Source: Haloterrigena gelatinilytica
GTDB taxonomy: Archaea; Halobacteriota; Halobacteria; Halobacteriales; Natrialbaceae
Reading direction: 5' to 3'
Length of the DNA stretch: 64,000 bases
Assembly: GCF_013342145.1 (NCBI RefSeq)
Contig: NZ_JABUQZ010000001.1
Coordinates: forward strand, 4,154,001 to 4,218,000
Shown in pieces: positions 32,303 to 41,283 of this stretch (its first letter is position 1; each line of letters starts with the position of its first letter). A program made the translations under genes and the position numbers. The notes under the pieces were generated by a model that was not told the origin of the DNA, did not search any database, and saw only the letters and a program-made list of their open reading frames with translations.

Positions 32303-32548
32303 ATGAGCGAGAGGACACTCACCGAAGCGGACGAGGGGAAACGGGTCCTGAACACCGACGGGACCGAAGTCGGCCGGCTGGTCGACGTCCACGACGGACG
32401 CGGCTACGTCGAACCGGATCCGAGCCTGACGGACACGATCGCGGCGAAACTCGGCTGGGGATCCAGGAGCGAGGAGGCCCACCCGCTCGACGAGGGAAGC
32501 ATCGCGGAGATCACCGACGACGCGGTCCACCTCCGCGGAACGCTCTAG
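32303..32548 (+). CDS. PRC-barrel-like small protein
   Basis: An 81-residue acidic protein starting MSERTLTEADEGKRVLNTDG. The order VLNTDGTEVGRLVDVHDGRGYVE and a later IAEITDDAVHLRG are typical of the PRC-barrel fold, here as a minimal single domain. PRC-barrels serve as RNA-processing or electron-transfer accessory folds; recent work links several archaeal versions to cell division, but this one has no such neighbour. Confidence 0.82.
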   Translation: MSERTLTEADEGKRVLNTDGTEVGRLVDVHDGRGYVEPDPSLTDTIAAKLGWGSRSEEAHPLDEGSIAEITDDAVHLRGTL

Positions 32549-32709
32549 TTTTGGCCGCTCGACCGCGAGTTCGTCCCTCCGGCCTGTCGGGCCGTCTCGA
32601 TCGGGACGGTCGGATCGCCGTCTCGGCGCCTCGAGTCGAGGCCGCCGTCGCCGGCCGCGCTTCGAGGACCGCTCCGCGGCGGACGTGACCGCCCTCGCGA
32701 CCTGCGACC

Positions 32710-34128
32710 CTAGCTCTCGGTGCCGTAGACGGTGACCGACCGGACGGCCGAGTCGTCCGGGCTCTCGACCCGAACCGGGAACTGAGTCGTCCGGGCCGCG
32801 GGATAGGTCGTATAGCCCAGCGACACCGTCGTGCTCGCACCCGACTCGAGCGAGACGCTCGTCGAGTCGACCTGTTCGGGGTCGTGACCGACGACGAGCG
32901 CGACGGTGCCCGAGGCCGATCCGTCGCCGGTGTTCTCGACGACCGCCGTCACCTCGAGGAAATCGCCGGCGTTGAGCGGCGTGTTCGTTCCGGAGATCGA
33001 AACCGAGAGGGTCCCCTCGCCGCCGCCACCGGCCCCGCTCTCGATCTCTTCGAGACAGGATCGGGCCTGCGGGTTCGAGCGGGAGATCGTCGCGGTCGGG
33101 TAGTCCGGTGGCAGCGTGATCCCGGTCAGCACCGTCCCGAGATCGCCGTAATCCGGAACTTCCACGCGAGCGCCGTCGGGCGTGGCGGAGACGTCGCGTT
33201 CGTCGCCGATCTCGAAGACGATCGTGCCCGCGAACGGCGCGTCGACGTGGGTGCCGATCTCGATCCAGTCTTCGATGAGCGTGTTCCCGTAGAGCGGTTC
33301 GCCCCCGCCCTCGTTGTAGAAGCCGGTGCTCGCCGCCACGTTGTCGCCGTCGCCGAACGTGCCCGAGACCTCGGCCCGCGTACACGAGGTGAAGGTCACC
33401 TCCGTCTCGACGGGGTCGTCGTTCGTTCCGATCACGCGGACGGTCCGTTCGGCCGAATCGGACGAGCCGACCACCCGGGCCGGGAACTCCTGCGTGTTGG
33501 CGACGAGGGCCGTCTCGAACTCCAGGGTCACCAGTCGGCCGCCGGTGGACGGCACCGAAACGGTCGCCGAATCGACGGTCGTCGGATCGTGGCCGACGAT
33601 CAACTCGACGGTCTCCGTCGTCGACACGTCGCCCTCGGTCTCGAGCCGTGCGGTCACCTCGAGGACTTCGCCGGTCGCGAGGGGGTCGTTCGTCCGGTAG
33701 ATGTCGATCGCGACCGGCGGCGTATCCGCGTAGACGAGGACGTCCGCGCTGTCGGTCGCTCCGTCGACGACGACCCAGACGGGAAACTCCTGATCGTTGT
33801 CGACGATCGCCGTCTCGAACGTGAGTTCGACGGTCGCCGTGCCCCCGGCTCCCACCTGTATCGACTGCGTGTCGACGACCGTCGGATCGTGACCGACGAC
33901 GAGCACGGCGTCGGTCGACAGGGACCCGCTGCCGCCGTTCTCGACCGTCGCGGTCACCTCGAGGACGGCCCCCGTCTCGACCGGACTGTTCGTCCCCTGA
34001 ATCGTTACGTCGATCGGTGCGTCCTGTATCGCCGTCCGCGCCGCGGCGGTCCCCGTGGCGGCGACGGGAACGAGTCCCCCGACCGCGACACCCTCGAGTA
34101 CCCCCCGGCGCGTCGGTGTCTGCCACAT
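32710..34128 (-). CDS. Tat-exported surface protein with repeated CARDB-type beta domains
   Basis: A 472-residue protein. The N-terminus TRRGVLEGVAVGGLVPVAA is a Tat signal peptide. The mature part holds at least three Ig-like CARDB repeats, each with GEVLEVTA-VENGG/VLVVGHDPTVVDT-SIQVGAGGTATVEL-EFPVWVV-type sequence (about residues 36-140, 140-240 and 375-470), separated by an unlike beta domain (240-365). These domains usually mediate cell-surface adhesion or ligand binding. There is no C-terminal anchor (PGF) visible, so the protein is secreted or held non-covalently. Confidence 0.85.
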   Translation of the reverse strand: MWQTPTRRGVLEGVAVGGLVPVAATGTAAARTAIQDAPIDVTIQGTNSPVETGAVLEVTATVENGGSGSLSTDAVLVVGHDPTVVDTQSIQVGAGGTATVELTFETAIVDNDQEFPVWVVVDGATDSADVLVYADTPPVAIDIYRTNDPLATGEVLEVTARLETEGDVSTTETVELIVGHDPTTVDSATVSVPSTGGRLVTLEFETALVANTQEFPARVVGSSDSAERTVRVIGTNDDPVETEVTFTSCTRAEVSGTFGDGDNVAASTGFYNEGGGEPLYGNTLIEDWIEIGTHVDAPFAGTIVFEIGDERDVSATPDGARVEVPDYGDLGTVLTGITLPPDYPTATISRSNPQARSCLEEIESGAGGGGEGTLSVSISGTNTPLNAGDFLEVTAVVENTGDGSASGTVALVVGHDPEQVDSTSVSLESGASTTVSLGYTTYPAARTTQFPVRVESPDDSAVRSVTVYGTES

Positions 34129-34351
34129 ACTCGATCGACGGCGGCGAACGATCGAAAAGGGTCGAGTCCGTTACATCTTCTAATCGGCGAATGCACCCCT
34201 TCTCCCGGTACTGGAGAGATTACAGCTGACTGGTAACGGCCACGTACGGGGAACGCGTTCGATCGACGACGGTCGACGAGCGAATCGGTCCGTCCGGAGG
34301 AGAGCGAAGGGATCGGCGATCGGACGGGCGAACGGAGCGAGCGCGGGGCGC

Positions 34352-35611
34352 TTAGACGCCGGTGGAGTACCGCAGGAGACCGGCGAAGCCGCCGAAGGCG
34401 TTGTAGAGCTGTTCGCCCTTCTCGAAGTCAGTCGAGATGAACTTGGTCTCGGTACCCCGCTGTTCGGCGATTTCGATGAGGTGGTCGATCGCGTCCTCGC
34501 GGTCGTCTTCGGTCGCCTCGACCTCGGTGCCGCAGTCGGTGCATGTGTGGTCGGGCGTGGACTTGCGGCGGTCGATGACTTCGCGGTCGGTGTTGCCACA
34601 CTCCGGACAGTCGTAGGTGACGACGTCCTTGCGGAGGTCCTCGCTGATGAGCAGCCGGTCGACCGCGCCCATCATCAGGTTCCGGCGGGTCTGCTCGAAC
34701 CCGTAGGTGGCCTGATCGCCGGCGTTGAGTTCCTCGAAGAACTCCTCCATCACCTTCTTGTCCTTCATCACCTCGGCGTCGGCCAGCGCCTCCTCGGCGT
34801 TGTCGACGAGGTCCTTCAGGCCGGACTCGTCGGTGTAGGCGACGTCGAACTTGCCGATGACGTTGTCCTGGATCTCGTGATGAAGGTAGTCGCCGTCTAA
34901 GAACTCGTCTTTGGTCGGCGAGGGACCGCCGACGAGGATCCCGTCGAGTTCGTGGCGCCGGGGGACGAACAGGTCGTTCGCCATCCCCGCGACCTCCTGG
35001 TAGAAGTTGTCGATGGCCTCGAGGCGCAGGCGGGCGAATCGCTGGGCGGACTGGCCACCTTTGCGCTGCTTGCCGGGAACGAGCGAGGACGCGGACTTGA
35101 CGGCCTCGATGCGCTTGCCCTTCAGCCAGCCGACGTTGGCCTCGCGGCGGTCCAAGACGATCAGGCCGTAGAGGCCCTTGTCCGCCATCATCTCCTCTAG
35201 CGGTTCGGTGAGGAACTCGGAGTCGCAGTGATAGCGGAAGGACTCGACGGGCTGGGGCGGGCTCTCGAGGACCTTCGTGACCATCTCGGTGCGGCCGCCG
35301 CCGGAATCGACGGCTCCGGAGAACAGCACCATCCCGTTCTCCGGCGGGAACGTATCGTAGTACCGCAGGCGGTCCTTGATGCTCGTCAGCGCGTCCTGGA
35401 CGGCCGTCCGCGTCTGCTTTGACTTGATGTTGGCCGCTTCGCTGTGTTCCTGCGTGACGTGTTGGACCACGTCGCTGATCTGACGGTCTTCGGGAATGTA
35501 GATCGTCACGAGCTGCGTCCCGGAGCCGTCGTACTCCTTGAGATCCTCGAGAACCTTCCGGAACTCGTATTTCTTCCGGTCGGATTGCTCCTGTTCGCCC
35601 TCCTGGCTCAT
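34352..35611 (-). CDS. prf1: Peptide chain release factor aRF1
   Basis: A 419-residue release factor that reads all three stop codons and triggers peptide release. The N-domain carries NIKS at 61-64 with the downstream YXCXXXF-type segment YHCDSEF at about 127-133, the M-domain carries GGQ at 185-187 (KGGQSAQRF), and the C-domain has a zinc ribbon (CPECG, CTDCG). Length and order are normal. Upstream, AATACTT on the coding strand lies about 28 bp before the start. It diverges from the MinD-like gene. Confidence 0.98.
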   Translation of the reverse strand: MSQEGEQEQSDRKKYEFRKVLEDLKEYDGSGTQLVTIYIPEDRQISDVVQHVTQEHSEAANIKSKQTRTAVQDALTSIKDRLRYYDTFPPENGMVLFSGAVDSGGGRTEMVTKVLESPPQPVESFRYHCDSEFLTEPLEEMMADKGLYGLIVLDRREANVGWLKGKRIEAVKSASSLVPGKQRKGGQSAQRFARLRLEAIDNFYQEVAGMANDLFVPRRHELDGILVGGPSPTKDEFLDGDYLHHEIQDNVIGKFDVAYTDESGLKDLVDNAEEALADAEVMKDKKVMEEFFEELNAGDQATYGFEQTRRNLMMGAVDRLLISEDLRKDVVTYDCPECGNTDREVIDRRKSTPDHTCTDCGTEVEATEDDREDAIDHLIEIAEQRGTETKFISTDFEKGEQLYNAFGGFAGLLRYSTGV

Positions 35612-35772
35612 TGTCCCTAGGAAACGGTCCTGTGGGTAAGTATTCTTTGAGACGGCGATGTCGACCGGCGGCCTGGCGGGCGACTACCGTCGCGTTCGCG
35701 GTCGCCCGCTCGCCATTTGCGGGCCGATGTCGAGTCGCGTGCCGAGGTCACGTTTTAAGGTCCTGCCGTTCC

Positions 35773-35786
35773 ACTGTCCGGACAGT
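35773..35786. promoter_or_regulatory. Perfect 14-bp palindrome before the MinD-like gene
   Basis: ACTGTCCGGACAGT is a perfect dyad placed 8-21 bp upstream of the ATG at 35794, between a TATA-like GTTTTAAGG (35752-35760) and the start, so it would overlap the transcription start. An operator for autoregulation or another regulator is the likely meaning. The half-site ACTGTCC also occurs once near the orc1 start (55701-55706 region). Confidence 0.45.
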
Positions 35787-35793
35787 ATCCAGT

Positions 35794-36651
35794 ATGTCTC
35801 ACGAGACGGTCTATGCTATCGCGAGCGGGAAGGGCGGCGTCGGGAAGACGACGACGACGGTGAACCTCGGCACGGCGCTGGCCCAGGCCGGCGAGCGCGT
35901 CGCCATCGTCGACGCCGACCTCGGGATGGCGAACCTCGCCGGGTTCGTCAGCCTCTCCCCCGACTCGACGACGCTGCACGACGTGCTGTCCGGCGACGCG
36001 TCGGTCGAGGACGCCACCTACCGAATCACCGATAATATCGTCGCGGTCCCCAGCGGCACCAGCCTCGACGAGTACGCCGACACCTCCCCCGAGGGGCTGC
36101 GCGAGGTCGTCGCGGACCTCCGCGAGCGGTTCGACTACGTCTTTCTCGACGTCGGCGCCGGAGTCAGCCACGAAACCGTGCTCCCGCTCGGCCTGGCCGA
36201 CGCCGTCGTTCTCGTCTCCACGCCCGAACCCGCGGCGGTCCACGACTCGAAGAAAACCCTCGAGCTGACCGAGCGCGCCGGCGGCGAGGTCTCCGGACTC
36301 GTCGTCACGCGAACCCGCCCCGACAGCGACGTCTCCTACGAGGAGATCGCCGCGCGCCTCGAGACCCCGCTGCTGGCGACGATCCCCGACGATCCCGCGG
36401 CCCGCGAGAGCGTCTACGCCGGCACGCCGCTGGTCGTCTACGAACCCGACGGACCCGCCGCCGGCGCCTACCGCCACCTCGCGGCCGATCTGGCCGACAT
36501 CGAGGTCGCCGACACGACGATAGACGCCGACGCGGCCGCCGAGTCCGAGGCCGCCGATCCGGACGACGAGACGACCGAGGAGTCCGCCGAGCGGGAGGCG
36601 GCCCACGACGACGTCTCGAGTGCGATCACCGAGGCGGAATCCGACACCTGA
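35794..36651 (+). CDS. MinD/ParA-family ATPase
   Basis: A 285-residue deviant-Walker ATPase starting MSHETVYAIASGKGGVGKTT; the deviant Walker A motif GKGGVGKTT is at residues 12-20 with the signature lysine, and VDADLGMANL is the switch I region. A FLDVGAGVSHETV stretch is the Walker B region. The C-terminal 50 residues are an acidic tail rather than the usual MinD amphipathic membrane helix, so membrane targeting is uncertain. Haloarchaea carry several MinD homologues, some of which set positions of surface machinery such as archaella and chemoreceptors; this one has no adjacent partner. Confidence 0.92.
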   Translation: MSHETVYAIASGKGGVGKTTTTVNLGTALAQAGERVAIVDADLGMANLAGFVSLSPDSTTLHDVLSGDASVEDATYRITDNIVAVPSGTSLDEYADTSPEGLREVVADLRERFDYVFLDVGAGVSHETVLPLGLADAVVLVSTPEPAAVHDSKKTLELTERAGGEVSGLVVTRTRPDSDVSYEEIAARLETPLLATIPDDPAARESVYAGTPLVVYEPDGPAAGAYRHLAADLADIEVADTTIDADAAAESEAADPDDETTEESAEREAAHDDVSSAITEAESDT

Positions 36652-36980
36652 TCGGCGATTCACGGCGCTCGCCGACTCGAGCGACGGCGCTCGTCTCGCC
36701 CGATTCGGGCCGGTAGGCGGTGCCTGAACGGCTCGATTCGCGCTTGCGGCCGCCGATTCGCGTCGGATTCGATGTCGGTCACGAGATCGTGATAATCAGT
36801 CGATATTGTCGTTCATACAGTACATACCGTCGAGCGTCTCGTCGATAGCGGCTCGCTCGAGCGCTAACAGCCGGCTTTCGAAGGTGAGGGCCCCGTTCTT
36901 TCGGGAAAACGTTCCGCGTAACCTTTGAACTGACTGTAACGAACTAATTACTAATCAAATCCCGTAGCGATCGGTCGCCC
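36652..36980. other. Intergenic region, 329 bp, with AT-rich promoter end
   Basis: No gene is recognised. The last 50 bp become AT-rich (36928-36960), and the segment TAATTACTAATC at 36946-36957 lies about 27 bp before the lipoprotein ATG, a suitable TATA position. The rest shows no repeat or hairpin of note. Confidence 0.45.
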
Positions 36981-37574
36981 ATGGAGCGACGAAAGATCCT
37001 CCTTGGCAGTGGCGCAGCGCTCACAACCGCACTCGCGGGCTGTACCGGCAGCGGCAGTAACGACGACGATTCGGACGACGACAACGACGATACCGAGTCG
37101 ATCACCGACGACGATTCCGAGAACGGAACCGAAAACTCCGAGAACGAAGGGACGGAGAACGAAACGTCCGAGAACGGCGACGAAAGCGACCCCGAGGACT
37201 CCGACGGAACCGACGAGACTGCCAGCACGGATATCCCCGGGTTCGACGGTTCGAAACTCTCCCTCGAGAGCGACGAGGTGTCGATCGCGTCCGTCGAGCG
37301 AGCGGACAGCGCGGTCGACGTCGTCGCGACGAGCGAGATCACCGATTACCAGAAACTGTACGCGGAACTGGAGACGCTGGCCGAGGCACACGCGAGCGCG
37401 ATCGTCGACACCGAGGCGTTCGCGGACGCGATCGACGCCGTCGACTGGGTCGTCGACCACGACGCCAAGCGGGTGGTTTCGTTCTCCGTGAAGACCGACT
37501 GGCTCGTCGACTACCAGAACGGCGACCTCTCGGCGGAGGCGTTCCTCGAGAACGTCAAGTCGACGGCCGAGTGA
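36981..37574 (+). CDS. Lipoprotein with acidic linker and small C-terminal domain
   Basis: A 197-residue protein. MERRKILLGSGAALTTALAGC gives a twin-arginine-type n-region and a lipobox cysteine (C21), so it is lipid-anchored outside the membrane. An Asp/Glu/Asn/Ser linker follows (about 25-80), then a predicted folded alpha/beta domain of about 110 residues (FDGSKLSLESDEVSIASVER onward) with no family I recognise. It resembles the two other acidic exported proteins here in its linker but, unlike them, has a real C-terminal domain. Confidence 0.82.
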   Translation: MERRKILLGSGAALTTALAGCTGSGSNDDDSDDDNDDTESITDDDSENGTENSENEGTENETSENGDESDPEDSDGTDETASTDIPGFDGSKLSLESDEVSIASVERADSAVDVVATSEITDYQKLYAELETLAEAHASAIVDTEAFADAIDAVDWVVDHDAKRVVSFSVKTDWLVDYQNGDLSAEAFLENVKSTAE

Positions 37575-37629
37575 CGTATTCGCAGCGACCGATCGCCGAT
37601 TCGACGCAACCGGTCTTTTTGACGCCGTC

Positions 37630-37722
37630 GACCGCCGTCAGCGGCGCCTGGCGGTAGCCGCGAGCGATCCGACCGCCGTCAGCGGCGCCTGGCGGTAGCC
37701 GCGAGCGATCCGACCGCCGTCA
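37630..37722. repeat. 41-bp tandem repeat starting at the argS stop codon
   Basis: Two perfect 41-bp copies (37630-37670 and 37671-37711) are followed by an 11-bp partial copy (37712-37722) whose last three bases are the argS stop codon on the other strand. Each unit has inverted repeats (ACCGCC/GGCGGT, GCGGC/GCCGC) that can fold into hairpins, so it may work as a transcription terminator that has been duplicated. Confidence 0.85.
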
Positions 37723-39507
37723 CATCGAGCGCGGCGCTTCGACGCCGAGGATCGACAGCGCGTTGGCCACCGTGTGTTTCGACGCGGCCACGAGCGCGAG
37801 TCGGGCCTCCCTGACGTCCGGGTCGACGTCGTCGGAGAGCACCGGACACTCCCGGTAGAAGGCGTTGAACCGGTCGGCGAACTCGCGCGTGTAGGTCGCG
37901 ATCTGGTGGGGTTCCAAGTCGTCGGCCGCCTCGTCGACGACCGCCGGGAACCGCGCGATCGTCTCGAGGAGGTCGCGTTCGGCCTCGGTCTCGAGCAGGT
38001 CCGCCTCGAGGGCCTCGAGTTCGACGTCTTGGGCCGCGAGGGCGGTTTCGGGGTCGAGGCCGGCCTCCTCCAGAATCCCGCAACAGCGCGCGTGGACGTA
38101 CTGGACGTACGGCGCCGACTGGGCCTCGAAGTCTAAGGCCTGGTCCCACTCGAAGGTGATCGCCTTCGTCGGCTGCTTGGAGACGATGTCGTACCGGACG
38201 GCGCCGATACCGACCTGGTGGGCGATCCGCTCGATGTCGTCCTCGTCTAAATCGTCGTCGCGGATACGGTCGTCCAGGCGGTCCTCGACCTCCTCGCGGG
38301 CGCGGTCGATCGCCTCGTCGAGCAGGTCGTCGAGATCGACGCCCGTGCCGCGACGCGTCGACATCTTCCCCTCGGGGAGGTTGACGTACGAGTAGAGCAC
38401 CTGCCGGAGCTGCTCGGTGTCGTTGCCGAGCAGTTCGAGGGTCGTGTTCAGCTGGCGGGCCTGCAGCTTGTGGTCCTCGCCGAGCACCGTCACCGCGCGG
38501 TCGTAGTTGTCGAACTTCCACTCGTGGTGAGCCAGGTCGCGGGTGGCGTACAGCGAGGTGCCGTCCGAGCGCAGGAAGACGAGGTTCTTGTCGATGCCGT
38601 GCTCGTCCAGTTCGAGCTGCCAGGCGTCCTCCTCGTAGACCGCTTCGTCGAGCTCCCGCAGCCGGTCGACGAGGTCGTCGGTGTCGCCGTTGCGCATGAA
38701 CCGCGTCTCCTTGACGAACTCGTCGAACGCCGCGGGGAGGCGCTCGAGGCAGGCCGTCATGCCCGAGAGCACCTGATCGACGACCTCGCTGACCCGTTCG
38801 TAGGTCTCGTCGTCGCCTTCCTCTAGGCCCTGCATGATCGACTCGATCTCGGCCTCGGCGTCCTCGACCTCGTCTTCGGGCCCGTTCTCGAGGAACGCGT
38901 TGCCCTTGCGGTAGTAACGCACGAGGTCGTACTCGATGCGGTCGCGTTCCGGCTCGCTCTCGAGATCATCCTCGTCGAAGGTCTCGTAGGACCAGGTGAA
39001 GACGGCCATCTGGCGGCCGGCGTCGTTGACGTAGTAGTGGCGATCGACGTCGTAGCCGGCGTAGTCGAGCAGGTTCGCGACGGCGTCGCCGATGATCGGG
39101 TTGCGAGCGCGGCCGACGTGGACCGGACCCGTCGGGTTCGCGCTCGTGTGCTCGACGACAACGCTGGTATCGCGGTCCTCGAGGGCGCCGTAGCTCTCTT
39201 CGGTCGCCGTCTCGAGGGTCTCGGCGAGGTAGGCGTCGCTCGGCAGGAAGTTGAGATAGGGACCCTGCGTCTGTACCTCGGAGACGTAGGTCAGCTCGTC
39301 GGCGTCGAGTTCGTCGGCCAGTCGACCCGCCACCTGCGGCGGCGCCGCGCCGGCCTCGCCGGCGAGTCGGAAGGCCACGCTCGAGGCGAGGACGCTGTCG
39401 ACGTCTTCCGGCGGTTCTTCGATCCCGAGGTCGTCGGTCGGGAAGTCGAGTTCGGAGAGCGCCCGCTCGAGGGCGTCCTCGACCTCCGCGCGTAAGGCAA
39501 GGAACAT
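37720..39507 (-). CDS. argS: Arginyl-tRNA synthetase
   Basis: A 595-residue class I synthetase. The HIGH-equivalent signature is in [15 protein letters not shown] (HVGRARN) and the KMSKS-equivalent is EGKMSTRRG. The N-terminal additional domain (1-110) and the C-terminal DALR anticodon-binding domain (from about 480, [15 protein letters not shown] and the closing [14 protein letters not shown]) are both present and the length is normal. It charges tRNA-Arg in the cytoplasm. TTTACTT about 25 bp before the start fits a leaderless promoter. Confidence 0.98.
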   Translation of the reverse strand: MFLALRAEVEDALERALSELDFPTDDLGIEEPPEDVDSVLASSVAFRLAGEAGAAPPQVAGRLADELDADELTYVSEVQTQGPYLNFLPSDAYLAETLETATEESYGALEDRDTSVVVEHTSANPTGPVHVGRARNPIIGDAVANLLDYAGYDVDRHYYVNDAGRQMAVFTWSYETFDEDDLESEPERDRIEYDLVRYYRKGNAFLENGPEDEVEDAEAEIESIMQGLEEGDDETYERVSEVVDQVLSGMTACLERLPAAFDEFVKETRFMRNGDTDDLVDRLRELDEAVYEEDAWQLELDEHGIDKNLVFLRSDGTSLYATRDLAHHEWKFDNYDRAVTVLGEDHKLQARQLNTTLELLGNDTEQLRQVLYSYVNLPEGKMSTRRGTGVDLDDLLDEAIDRAREEVEDRLDDRIRDDDLDEDDIERIAHQVGIGAVRYDIVSKQPTKAITFEWDQALDFEAQSAPYVQYVHARCCGILEEAGLDPETALAAQDVELEALEADLLETEAERDLLETIARFPAVVDEAADDLEPHQIATYTREFADRFNAFYRECPVLSDDVDPDVREARLALVAASKHTVANALSILGVEAPRSM

Positions 39508-39565
39508 ACCCGCCCGTATTCAGGGCCGAAGTAAAGGAATGTCGGGTTCGCCCGGTCGAGGGAGA

Positions 39566-40102
39566 TTAGTCGAAGAACGCCGCGGCCTCTCGGAACCGCC
39601 GCTCGTGGACCGGGCGGAACGTCTCGCCGGAGGCGTCGAACGCCGCTGGCGACCAGAACCGGGCCGCGCTCGCGTCGCTGCCCGCGAGCGGCTCGCCGTC
39701 GGCGTCGGCCCGATCGGCCACGTAGTGGACCGTCATCACGTGCTTACCGTCCCGGGGCGCCATCGCGGACGCGCTCAGGATCTCGAGCGCGCCGGGGTCG
39801 ACGCTGACGCCGGTCTCCTCCTCGAGTTCGCGCGCGGCGGCCGCCGCGGGCTCCTCGCCGATCTCGATGTGGCCGCCGGGGAGGGTCCACTCGCCGACCC
39901 CCGGCGGGACCCCGCGTTCGACGCAGAGCACCCTCGGCTCTGTCCGCGAGCGATCGACGATCGCGACGCTCGCACAGGGCACCGGATTGTGCCAGACGAT
40001 ATCCTCGCAGACCGGACAGCGCTCGCGCTCGCGGCCGTCGACGGCGGCCGTCTCGAGGCGGGTACCGCAGTCGGGACAAAACGTCGGCGGTCGACTGACC
40101 AT
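39566..40102 (-). CDS. NUDIX hydrolase with N-terminal zinc ribbon
   Basis: A 178-residue protein starting MVSRPPTFCPDCGTRLE. The first 35 residues are a zinc ribbon (CPDCG, CPVCE). The NUDIX box follows: GGHIEIGEEPAAAAARELEE within an EXXEE core (ELEEETG). The layout resembles NADH-pyrophosphatase-type or ADP-ribose hydrolases rather than MutT. It is the last gene of a same-strand run (deacylase, thrC, NUDIX) with 25 bp to thrC, so it is probably co-transcribed; a metabolic link is not obvious. Confidence 0.88.
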   Translation of the reverse strand: MVSRPPTFCPDCGTRLETAAVDGRERERCPVCEDIVWHNPVPCASVAIVDRSRTEPRVLCVERGVPPGVGEWTLPGGHIEIGEEPAAAAARELEEETGVSVDPGALEILSASAMAPRDGKHVMTVHYVADRADADGEPLAGSDASAARFWSPAAFDASGETFRPVHERRFREAAAFFD

Positions 40103-40127
40103 CTATGCTGGCATCGGGACCGGGGGG

Positions 40128-41282
40128 TCAAAGGGTTTTCAGTCCGCTGCCGGTCAGGGGGACGACGACGTCGGCGTCGGCGTCGAGGACCCCGTCGTCG
40201 CGGTACTGCTCGAGCGCCGCGGGGGCGACCGCACAGGTGGGTTCGACGTAGAAACCGCCGCGGTGGAGGCGGTCGAGCGCGGTCTCGATCGGGTCCGCGC
40301 CGAGGGCGATGGCGTCGCCGCCGGTCTCCTCGATGGCCCGGAGGATCTCGTCCTCGCGGGCCGGCTTCTCGATCTTGATCCCGTCGGCGATGTCGGTGCC
40401 CTCGCCGTCCTCGTCGGTGGTCCGGCCGCCGAGTCGGTCGACGATCGGCGCGTGTCCCGCCGCCTGCGCGCCGAGCAGTCGGGGCATGCCGTCGACGATC
40501 CCGGCCTCGTTGAGCAGCGAAAAGCCGCGGTAGGCGCCGAGAAACAGCGTCCCGTGGCCGACCGGGAGCACGACCGCGTCGGGAACGGTCCACCCCTGCT
40601 GGGCGGCGATCTCGAACGCGAACGTCATCGTGCCCGCGTAGAACGCCGGGTTCCAGGCGTGGCTGGCGTACCAGCCCTCACCGGCTTGTCGCGGGGTGTC
40701 CCCGCTCGTCCCTTCCGAGGCGCTTCGCGCCTCGCCCTCGACAGCATCGATACAGGCGTCGGTGACGTCCTGTCGGCTCCCCTCGACTCTGACCGGGCGG
40801 GCGTCGGCCCGCTGGATGGCCATCAGCTTCGACTGTTTGACGTCCGCCGGCACGTAGATGTCCGCCTCGAGGCCGGCACGGGCCGCGTAGGTCGCGATCG
40901 CGGCGCCGGCGTTGCCCGAGGAGTCCTCGATGACCCGCTCGACGCCGAGTTCGACCGCTCGCGAGAGCGTCGTCGTCGCGCCCCGGTCCTTGAACGAGCC
41001 CGTCGGAAACACGTACTCGAGTTTGAACTCGGCGTCCCAGTCGGGCGCGTCGACGAGGGGCGTAAATCCCTCGTGGAAGGTCACGTGCTTCTCGATGGGC
41101 AGGAACTCGAAGAACGTCCAGAGGCCCTCGGTCGTATCGAGGCTCTGCAGCGGCAGGGGGTCGCCCTGCGGATGCGGCCGTTCGGTGAACTCGAGGGCGC
41201 TCCCGCAGGCACAGCGCCACGGTTCGGACGGGCCGGCCTCGTAGACGGTCTCGCAGTTCGGGCAGATGAGATCCGACGCCAT
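40128..41282 (-). CDS. thrC: Threonine synthase
   Basis: A 384-residue PLP enzyme that converts O-phosphohomoserine to threonine. An N-terminal zinc-ribbon-like CPNC-CAC segment is followed by the PLP-lysine site GSFKDRGATTT (K98) and the SSGNAGAAIATYAARAG block (120-136). VVLPVGHGTLFLG is the phosphate-binding loop. Residues about 182-203 (EARSASEGTSGDTPRQ) are an in-frame palindromic insert not expected in the family; without it the sequence joins as CIDAVEGWYASHAWNP. One base separates the upstream deacylase stop from this ATG, so they are coupled. Confidence 0.96.
   Translation of the reverse strand: MASDLICPNCETVYEAGPSEPWRCACGSALEFTERPHPQGDPLPLQSLDTTEGLWTFFEFLPIEKHVTFHEGFTPLVDAPDWDAEFKLEYVFPTGSFKDRGATTTLSRAVELGVERVIEDSSGNAGAAIATYAARAGLEADIYVPADVKQSKLMAIQRADARPVRVEGSRQDVTDACIDAVEGEARSASEGTSGDTPRQAGEGWYASHAWNPAFYAGTMTFAFEIAAQQGWTVPDAVVLPVGHGTLFLGAYRGFSLLNEAGIVDGMPRLLGAQAAGHAPIVDRLGGRTTDEDGEGTDIADGIKIEKPAREDEILRAIEETGGDAIALGADPIETALDRLHRGGFYVEPTCAVAPAALEQYRDDGVLDADADVVVPLTGSGLKTL
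40674..40741 (-). repeat. Palindromic insert in thrC flanked by a short direct repeat
   Basis: GCCCTCR occurs at 40674-40680 and 40734-40740, 60 nt apart (20 codons). Between them are two hairpins: GCGGGG-TGT-CCCCGC (40691-40705) and CGAGGCGC-TTC-GCGCCTCG (40716-40734). Their architecture (direct repeat, then two hairpins with 3-4 nt loops, in frame) matches the insert in gltB, though the sequences differ. Confidence 0.7.
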
Positions 41283-41283
41283 G

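Noticed and set aside
35676-35709. Inverted repeat GCGGGCGAC/GTCGCCCGC between prf1 and the MinD-like gene
   Set aside because: The 9-bp stem has a 16-nt loop and lies in a very GC-rich segment without a T tract or TATA context; I could not assign a role.
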